Origin: Deltaproteobacteria bacterium
GTDB lineage: Bacteria; Myxococcota_A; UBA9160; SZUA-336
NCBI GenBank assembly: GCA_030673955.1
Contig: DAOVBF010000087.1
Coordinates: forward strand, 1-6,012
Length of the DNA stretch: 6,012 nucleotides
Reading direction: 5' to 3'
Position 1 is the stretch's first letter, and the number at the start of each line of letters is the position of its first letter. Under the pieces are notes generated by a model. That model was not told the origin of the DNA. It did not search any database and saw only the letters and a program-made list of their open reading frames with translations. Below are positions 1-6,012 of this stretch, in pieces. The translations under genes were made by a program, and so were the position numbers.

Positions 1-204
1 GGCGTGCTCGAGCATGGGACGGGAGAGGTCGAAGCCGCTCACTCGGCCCTCGGGACCGACGCGCCTCGCGATTTCGAGGCTGGTCGAGCCACACCCGCAG
101 CCGAGATCCAGGACCCGTTATCCGGGACGAAATTCCGCCGCCTCCATCGCCCACGTCGTGAGCTCCACCAACATGCGATCAAGGGCGCCGGCTTGACGGA
201 TCCA
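1..204 (-). pseudogene. Interrupted class I SAM-dependent methyltransferase, N-terminal part, running off the window
   Basis: The minus strand from 204 to 1 reads WIRQAGALDRMLVELTTW, then AMEAAEFRPG, a TAA stop (118-120), then RVLDLGCGCGSTSLEIARR and VGPEGRVSGFDLSRPMLEHA, all in one frame. The segment VLDLGCGCG (88-114) is the glycine-rich SAM-binding motif I of Rossmann-fold methyltransferases, and GFDLS carries the acidic motif II residue. The W-RQ--ALDRML stretch matches the helix that usually precedes motif I in UbiE/Methyltransf_25-like enzymes. The stop falls where this family commonly has PGERVLD, so a single GAA-to-TAA change explains it. Upstream, the frame is open to a TGA at 298-300 but contains no ATG, GTG or TTG before the ATG at 172-174, so the N-terminus also looks lost or frameshifted. 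Motif I has no plausible start after the stop. Either a genuine decayed gene or a sequencing error; the substrate cannot be told. The C-terminal part lies outside the window. Confidence 0.72.
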
Positions 205-405
205 GGCCCGCGGGCAGCGTCCGGGGGCAGAGGCTATTTTCCGGACGAGGGCGCTCTCCGAGGCGCTCCGTCCCGTCCGCCACGAGGGGAAAATTGTTCA
301 GCTGGAGCGTTCACCCGAGCATCCCCATCGGCATCGTTTTCCGCTGGTACGAAGAAAGTCGGCGGCAGGAGAGGGGCGAGACCCAGATCCTACCGCTCTC
401 GCGCG
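205..405. other. Gene-free spacer between the methyltransferase remnant and the sco-type gene
   Basis: No reading frame in this stretch resembles a protein family on either strand. It may hold eroded N-terminal coding sequence of the methyltransferase remnant on the minus strand, and should hold the promoter for the copper-protein gene on the plus strand. I looked for a -35/-10 pair and for a sigma-54 type element and found none good enough to place; the AT-richer patch around 290-298 and the TGGTAC-GAA stretch near 345-353 are the only hints. Confidence 0.4.
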
Positions 406-411
406 AAAGGG
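406..411 (+). promoter_or_regulatory. Ribosome binding site of the CusF-Sco gene
   Basis: AAAGGG lies 7 bases upstream of the ATG at 419. An overlapping GTG at 411 is followed at once by TGA in its own frame, so the ATG at 419 is the only sensible start. Confidence 0.6.
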
Positions 412-418
412 TGACCTG

Positions 419-1234
419 ATGCAACGATGTTGGATCTGGGCCGCGGCATTGGCATTGCTCGCTTGCGGGCTAGCGGCCGAAGACACCTACCAGGTGAACG
501 GCGTCGTACGCGCGGTGGACGCGTCGCACAAGCAGATCCGGATTGCGCACGACGAGATTCCCGGCTTCATGCCAGCGATGACCATGAACTTCGACCTGGT
601 CTCGGAGCGACTGATCGACGGCATCGAGCCAGGTATGCAGGTGAGCTTCAAGCTCGAGCGCAGCGCCACGACGCTGCGGATCACCGCGCTCGACGTCACC
701 GCCGGCACCGCCGGCACGATGCCGTCGGCAGCTGAAGATCCCCCGCCCGAACTCGACATCGCGCCCGATTTCGAGCTCCTCGATCAATACGGAGCCAGGT
801 TCTCGCTCGCCGAGCTGCGGGGCTCGGCTGTGCTCCTGAATTTCATCTTCACGCGCTGCCCGGGACCGTGTCCGATCCTGACGGCCCTGCACGTCGACCT
901 GCAGCGTCGCCTCCCGCCTTCTCTCTTCCGCAGGACGCACTTCGTCTCGATCTCGATCGACCCCGAGTACGACACGCCGGAGCGGCTCCTGGCCTACGGC
1001 GAGTCGCGCGGGGCCAACCTCGAGAACTGGTCCTTCCTGACGGGAAGCAGCGAGGCGGTCCAGAAGGTGCTGAAGGACTATTACATCGGGACCATTCGTC
1101 GGGACGACGGCACGCTCGACCATCTGGTCGTGACCTTGCTGATCGACTCGGAGGGCCGGGTGGCGCGCCGCTACCTAGGGCTGGAGCATCCGCCGGAGAA
1201 GATCCTGGCCGATCTCGAGGAGATCCTCTCGTGA
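419..1234 (+). CDS. Exported copper protein: CusF-like domain fused to a Sco1/SenC domain
   Basis: A 271-residue exported copper chaperone, likely involved in delivering copper to the CuA centre of cytochrome c oxidase or in thiol redox at the membrane. Residues 1-20 form a short basic-hydrophobic signal; LLAC at 13-16 could be a lipobox, which would make it a lipoprotein, but signal peptidase I cleavage after LAA (18-20) is also possible. Residues 25-95 resemble CusF: GVVRAVD, then HDEIPGFMPAMTM, with His44, Met54 and Met56 in the positions of the CusF Cu(I) ligands (His36, Met47, Met49) and Met51 where E. coli CusF has Trp44. After a Pro/Glu-rich linker (about 100-112), residues 113-271 are a Sco1/SenC thioredoxin fold with the CPGPC motif (Cys147, Cys151), the SISIDPEYDTP segment and His235 in the usual third copper-ligand region. 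It stands alone on the plus strand; no oxidase genes are visible nearby. Sco family assignment is firm; exact partner is inferred. Confidence 0.93.
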   Translation: MQRCWIWAAALALLACGLAAEDTYQVNGVVRAVDASHKQIRIAHDEIPGFMPAMTMNFDLVSERLIDGIEPGMQVSFKLERSATTLRITALDVTAGTAGTMPSAAEDPPPELDIAPDFELLDQYGARFSLAELRGSAVLLNFIFTRCPGPCPILTALHVDLQRRLPPSLFRRTHFVSISIDPEYDTPERLLAYGESRGANLENWSFLTGSSEAVQKVLKDYYIGTIRRDDGTLDHLVVTLLIDSEGRVARRYLGLEHPPEKILADLEEILS

Positions 1235-1248
1235 CCGCGGCGGCCCGA

Positions 1249-1275
1249 GCGGCGCTGCTGCTGCAGCTCCGCCGC
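1249..1275. terminator. Possible hairpin terminator in the convergent gap between sco-type gene and adh
   Basis: GCGGC (1249-1253) pairs with GCCGC (1271-1275) and GCTGC (1254-1258) with GCAGC (1263-1267), giving about ten GC-rich pairs with a four-base loop and a three-base bulge. It sits in the 55-bp gap where two genes converge, where a shared terminator is expected. Neither strand has a T-tract directly after the stem, so it is not a classical intrinsic terminator. Confidence 0.3.
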
Positions 1276-1289
1276 AGGCAAAACGACAA

Positions 1290-2396
1290 TTAGTACCTGA
1301 TCACCGTTCGGATGGCCTCGCCGCGGTGCATGAGGTCGAAGGCCGTGTTGATCTCCTCGAGCGGGAGCGTGGCGGTCACCAGTTCATCGATCTTGATCCG
1401 CCCGGACAGATAGCGGTCCACGTACTGGGGAAGCTGCGTGCGCCCGCGGGTGCCGCCAAAGGCGGTTCCGCGCCAGCTCCTTCCCGTCACCAGCAGAAAT
1501 GGCCGGGCGTGGATCTCCTCGCCCGCGCCGGCCACGCCGATGATGATCGCCTGGCCCCAGCCCTTGTGCGTACACGCCAGCGCCTTCCCCATGACCTCGA
1601 CATCCCCAACGCACTCGAACGAATAATCGACGCCGCCCTGGGTCATTTCGATGACGGCACCGGCCACGTCGGCGAGCTCGGCCGGGTTGAGCGTATCGGT
1701 GGCCCCTAGCTTGGACGCGAGGGCGAACTTGCGCGGGTTGGAATCGATCGCGATGATGCGCTCCGCGCCTGCCATGACGGCACCCTGAATCACCGAGAGG
1801 CCGACCCCGCCCAGGCCGAAGACCGCCACACTCGAGCCCGGCTCCACCTTGGCTGTGTTCAACACCGCACCGATCCCCGTCGTGATGCCGCAGCCCAGCA
1901 AGCACACTTTGTCGAGCGGCGCGTCTTTGCGAATTCGCGCCAGGGCGATCTCGGGCACGACCGTGTGTGTTGCGAACGTCGAGGTTCCCATGTAGTGGTG
2001 GAGCGTCCGTCCGCGGTAAGACAGACGACTCGTACCGTCCGGCATCACGCCCCGGCTCTGGGTGTCGAGAATCGCTCCACACAGGTTGGTACGCCCCGAA
2101 AGACAGAACTTGCACTGCCGACACTCTGGAATGTAAAGCGGAATGACGTGGTCCCCGACGGTAATCGAGGTGACACCCGGCCCGACCTCCTCGACGACTC
2201 CCGCTCCTTCGTGGCCCAGAACGACGGGAAAAAGTCCCGATGGATCGCGGCCGCTCATCGTGTAGGCATCCGTGTGGCAGACGCCCGTAGCCGCCAGTCG
2301 CACCAGACATTCTCCTGCGTGCGGAGCCTGCAGATCGATCTCTTCGAGCTCGAGAGCTCGACCCGCCTCCCAGCAAATCGCAGCCTGCACTTTCAA
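1290..2396 (-). CDS. Class III alcohol dehydrogenase / S-(hydroxymethyl)glutathione dehydrogenase-like, zinc-dependent
   Basis: A 368-residue cytosolic zinc MDR-family dehydrogenase closest to class III ADH (FrmA/AdhC), which oxidises S-(hydroxymethyl)glutathione to S-formylglutathione with NAD+ in formaldehyde detoxification. Catalytic zinc ligands Cys40 (GVCHTD), His62 (GHEGAG) and Cys169 (LLGCG) are present; so are the four structural zinc cysteines 92, 95, 98 and 106. The Rossmann motif GLGGVG is at 194-199, and Asp218 (AIDSN) points to NAD+. Class III signatures include MPDGTSR, HYMGTSTF, NTAKVEPG, GGVDYSFEC and PFLLVTGRSWRGTAFGG. Relative to human ADH5, the glutathione-contact residues Asp55 and Lys283 are kept (Asp51, Lys278), but Glu57 is Ser53 and Arg114 is Leu110, so glutathione dependence is uncertain. 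I chose the TTG at 2394-2396 because a strong GGGGGG ribosome site lies 6 bases before it and it gives the family's usual length and N-terminus (MKVQAAICWEAG); a TTG at 2424-2426 would add ten untypical residues. Last gene of a minus-strand run after lysM (82-bp gap); no formylglutathione hydrolase gene is adjacent. Confidence 0.92.
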   Translation of the reverse strand: MKVQAAICWEAGRALELEEIDLQAPHAGECLVRLAATGVCHTDAYTMSGRDPSGLFPVVLGHEGAGVVEEVGPGVTSITVGDHVIPLYIPECRQCKFCLSGRTNLCGAILDTQSRGVMPDGTSRLSYRGRTLHHYMGTSTFATHTVVPEIALARIRKDAPLDKVCLLGCGITTGIGAVLNTAKVEPGSSVAVFGLGGVGLSVIQGAVMAGAERIIAIDSNPRKFALASKLGATDTLNPAELADVAGAVIEMTQGGVDYSFECVGDVEVMGKALACTHKGWGQAIIIGVAGAGEEIHARPFLLVTGRSWRGTAFGGTRGRTQLPQYVDRYLSGRIKIDELVTATLPLEEINTAFDLMHRGEAIRTVIRY

Positions 2397-2402
2397 GACG
2401 TG

Positions 2403-2410
2403 CCCCCCTT
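2403..2410 (-). promoter_or_regulatory. Ribosome binding site deciding the TTG start of the dehydrogenase
   Basis: The minus strand reads AAGGGGGG, ending 6 bases before the TTG at 2394-2396. Because this site lies inside the longer frame that opens at 2426, it argues for the shorter, family-typical protein. Confidence 0.6.
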
Positions 2411-2478
2411 TGCGCTCGCGCTCCAAACGCCATTGGGCGGGCCTGGAGCTGCGAGGAGTTCAGACACGCTTCGTCGGC

Positions 2479-2768
2479 TCAGGGAGGGGTCGCGCCCGCC
2501 TGCTCTCGTATGATGCGCCGAGTCTCGCGGTCGACATGAATGGGGATCTGGAGCCGCTGATCGGGATAGATGACGGCGGGATCCTGGATCTGATCGCGGT
2601 TGAACCTGTAGATGACCGGCCATAGGTACGGGTCCGCATATACGTCCGGCCGCGCCGAGATCGACGAGAGAGTCTCTCCCGACTCGACCACGTGCTCAAA
2701 TGTCTCTGGAGGCTTGTCTCCGGCGACCAGGGCACCGGCAACAAGCGCCAGCGCGGCGGCCGCGGCCC

Positions 2769-2772
<4 letters not shown>
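2479..2772 (-). CDS. Small exported LysM-domain protein
   Basis: A 97-residue protein with an N-terminal signal peptide (MRAAAAALALVAGALVAG, cleavage likely near residue 18; no lipobox cysteine) and a single LysM domain at about 25-78. LysM binds the N-acetylglucosamine backbone of peptidoglycan, so a periplasmic wall-binding role is expected. The domain shows the typical HVVESGETLSSIS start, the VYADPYLWPVIYRFNRDQI insert seen in many proteobacterial LysM proteins, and the IYPDQRLQIPI end. A charged tail (DRETRRIIREQ) follows; there is no catalytic domain, so it may anchor a partner or be structural. Its ATG overlaps the aspS stop as ATGA, and GGAGG at 2777-2781 (inside the last aspS codons) serves as ribosome site, so translation is probably coupled to aspS. 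The nearest downstream gene is the dehydrogenase, 82 bp on. No specific gene name can be given. Confidence 0.88.
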
Positions 2773-4574
<1,802 letters not shown>

Positions 4575-4580
4575 CGCCTT

Positions 4581-4584
4581 CTCC
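4581..4584 (-). promoter_or_regulatory. Ribosome binding site supporting the GTG start of aspS
   Basis: GGAG on the minus strand lies 6 bases before GTG 4572-4574. The competing ATG at 4629-4631 has no comparable site in front of it. Confidence 0.5.
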
Positions 4585-4587
4585 AAA

Positions 4588-4611
4588 GCCGGCGCCCGGG
4601 GGGCCACCGGC
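4588..4611 (-). repeat. Strong GC-rich hairpin just upstream of the aspS ribosome site
   Basis: On the minus strand GCCGG at the 5' side pairs with CCGGC at the 3' side, continued inward by a G-T and a G-C pair, one bulged G, and three C-G pairs around a CCC loop: about ten pairs. It ends only three bases before the GGAG of aspS. It is followed by just three T residues, so it is a weak terminator candidate at best; it could also stabilise the aspS transcript 5' end or influence ribosome access. Confidence 0.4.
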
Positions 4612-4614
4612 CTA

Positions 4615-4638
4615 CCCCAGCTCCCCGGCATCCTGGGG
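4615..4638 (-). repeat. Second inverted repeat in the aspS leader
   Basis: CCCCAG and CTGGGG arms of six bases, perfect, separated by twelve bases. The ATG at 4629-4631 falls in its loop. Together with the hairpin at 4588-4611 it makes a tandem structured segment between the end of the diguanylate cyclase gene and aspS. Confidence 0.35.
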
Positions 4639-4710
4639 ATCCGTCTCGAACTCAATCCTCCGAAAGAACCGGCCGAGCGCCGCGGAACCTAACAACCCCT
4701 CCGGGTCGGG

Positions 4711-6012
4711 TCAAAGGGTTTGAGCGGGGCTCCTGGAGAGTTCGTCGGCGGAGCAGACGCGGTTACGGCCCAACGACTTGCCCAGGTACATGGCCTTGTC
4801 GGCCTGATCCAGCAGCTCTTCCCGCCCGCAGCCGTGCTGCGAGAGGGTCGACACGCCGATGCTCACCGTGAGCGAGAAGCGCAGACCGCTGTCCACCCCG
4901 AACGGCGTCCGCTCGGTAGCCTCCCGGATCCGCTCCGCGACGTTGAGCCCCCCCTCCACGCCCGTGTCCACGAGAATGACGCAGAACTCATCGCCTCCGT
5001 AGCGGGCGATCGTGTCGATGGTGCGGACGGAGCGATGCAGCAGCTGGCCGAACTCGCGCAGGACCCGGGAGCCCACCAGGTGGCCGTGTCGATCGTTGAC
5101 GAGCTTGAAGCGGTCCAGATCCAGGAAGAGGACGCTCAGCTCGAGGCTGCCGCGCTTCGCGCGGTTGACCTCCCGATCCAGGGCCGCAAGCAGGTAACGG
5201 GCGTTATAGAGGTCTGTGACGTCATCGATGAAGGCCTTCTCGCGGGCCTGCAGGAAGCGCTCCGCGTTGACCAGGGCCAGCTCCGCCTGGGCCGCCACGA
5301 GCCCGGCGCGGCTGACCTCGTCCTCTTCGAAGGGGCGACCATCGGAGAAGACCCAGATGCCGCCGACCACACGACCTTCCATGCGCAGGGGAAGCACCAA
5401 GAGGTCATCGTCTTCGAGGCCGAGGCGGGCGAGGCCTTCGTGGTACTGCGAGGAGCGCCGCAGAGCGGGGCCCTCGAGCTGGAGGGGGTCGAAGAGCTTG
5501 CCGCGCTCGATCTGATCGCGCAGCGCGGCCGCCTGCTCGGTCGAGAAGCCGCAGAGATAGGTCCCATCGTTGGGGCGGGGCGACGCTTGAAGGATCCGCC
5601 CGACGGCGCGACGGCGTTCGACCAGGCGGAGCAGAACGTCCAGGGCCAGGGGCAGGATGTCGTTGGCTTCGAGGCAAGAGGTAAGGGTCCTGGAGGCCTC
5701 GAAGGCGTGGACGCATCCCCGCAGCGACGCGTTCTCCTCGACGAGCCGCCGCCGGAGCATGGCCCGCTTCACGCCGTAGATGATCTCAGGTGGGCTCGCC
5801 GGCTTCCGCAGGTAGTCCACGGCCCCCAGCCTCATCGCCTGCAGGGCACTTTCCAGGGAGGCATAGCCGGTCAGCACGATGACGTCGGTCTTGGGATATC
5901 GCTGCTTGATACGCTCGAGCAGCTCAAGCCCGTCCATCTCGCGCATGGAGAGGTCGGTGATGACCATCTCGTAGCGGCCGTCCTCCTCCAAGCGGCGCAG
6001 CGCGGCCGCTCC
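4711..6012 (-). CDS. Response regulator with GAF and GGDEF domains (diguanylate cyclase), N-terminus outside the window
   Basis: 433 residues are visible; the frame stays open to the right edge, so the first part of the REC domain is missing. What remains of REC shows the phospho-acceptor Asp20 (VITDLSM), the conserved Thr48 (VLTGYAS) and Lys70 (LRKPASP). A coiled linker (about 85-105) leads into a GAF-like sensor region (about 110-250), then a GGDEF domain (about 260-430). The active site GGDEF (339-343) is intact, and RTID (330-333) five residues before it is a complete RxxD inhibitory site, so the enzyme should make cyclic di-GMP from two GTP and be subject to product inhibition. DDVTDLYNARYL and HGHLVGSRVL replace the more common D-LTGL-N and HGH--GD--L wording, a variant I associate with deltaproteobacterial hybrid regulators. 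Cytosolic, presumably activated by an unseen histidine kinase. It is 136 bp upstream of aspS on the same strand and functionally unrelated to it. Confidence 0.93.
   Translation of the reverse strand, partial: GAAALRRLEEDGRYEMVITDLSMREMDGLELLERIKQRYPKTDVIVLTGYASLESALQAMRLGAVDYLRKPASPPEIIYGVKRAMLRRRLVEENASLRGCVHAFEASRTLTSCLEANDILPLALDVLLRLVERRRAVGRILQASPRPNDGTYLCGFSTEQAAALRDQIERGKLFDPLQLEGPALRRSSQYHEGLARLGLEDDDLLVLPLRMEGRVVGGIWVFSDGRPFEEDEVSRAGLVAAQAELALVNAERFLQAREKAFIDDVTDLYNARYLLAALDREVNRAKRGSLELSVLFLDLDRFKLVNDRHGHLVGSRVLREFGQLLHRSVRTIDTIARYGGDEFCVILVDTGVEGGLNVAERIREATERTPFGVDSGLRFSLTVSIGVSTLSQHGCGREELLDQADKAMYLGKSLGRNRVCSADELSRSPAQTL

Noticed and set aside
285..353. Possible promoter elements for the CusF-Sco gene (TTGTTC near 294, TGGTACGAA near 345)
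   Set aside because: No pair with correct spacing and at least moderate match to a known sigma-factor consensus.
4..414. Open frame of 136 codons on the plus strand over the methyltransferase remnant
   Set aside because: Low-complexity Arg/Gly/Pro translation with no family resemblance, and the minus strand carries recognisable methyltransferase sequence in the same place.
470..1123. 217-codon minus-strand frame opposite the CusF-Sco gene
   Set aside because: Shadow of a well-supported gene; the translation is charged and lacks any motif.
4690..4725. Short AACCC/GGGTT pairing around the stop of the cyclase gene as a terminator
   Set aside because: Only five pairs with a loop of about twenty bases and no clean T-tract.

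Overview
This is a GC-rich bacterial chromosome segment, probably from a Gram-negative proteobacterium-like lineage. The support for that is a periplasmic LysM protein, a Sco-type copper chaperone, a class III alcohol dehydrogenase and a REC-GAF-GGDEF regulator whose GGDEF wording resembles deltaproteobacterial/myxobacterial proteins. The lineage is an inference from family resemblance; no rRNA or tRNA gene is present to fix it.

Layout. Positions 1-204 (minus) hold the N-terminal part of a class I SAM-dependent methyltransferase, interrupted by an in-frame TAA and lacking a usable start codon; it runs off the left edge. After about 200 bp without a gene, a plus-strand gene (419-1234) encodes an exported two-domain copper protein: an N-terminal CusF-like domain joined to a Sco1/SenC thioredoxin-fold domain. 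It converges, across a 55-bp gap with a GC-rich hairpin, on a minus-strand run read from right to left: a REC-GAF-GGDEF diguanylate cyclase (4711-6012, truncated by the right edge), aspartyl-tRNA synthetase aspS (2769-4574), a small exported LysM protein (2479-2772) whose start overlaps the aspS stop as ATGA, and a class III alcohol / S-(hydroxymethyl)glutathione dehydrogenase (1290-2396).

The genes cover unrelated functions: translation (aspS), cell-wall binding (LysM), formaldehyde/alcohol oxidation (adh), copper delivery to cytochrome oxidase (sco) and c-di-GMP signalling. aspS-lysM is almost certainly one transcript, and adh may belong to it (82-bp gap, no promoter seen). I see no mobile element, CRISPR array, phage gene, RNA gene or undescribed multi-gene system. 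The points worth a second look are the interrupted methyltransferase, the CusF-Sco fusion, replacement of two glutathione-contact residues in the dehydrogenase, AspRS residues bearing on tRNA discrimination, and a structured leader in front of aspS.
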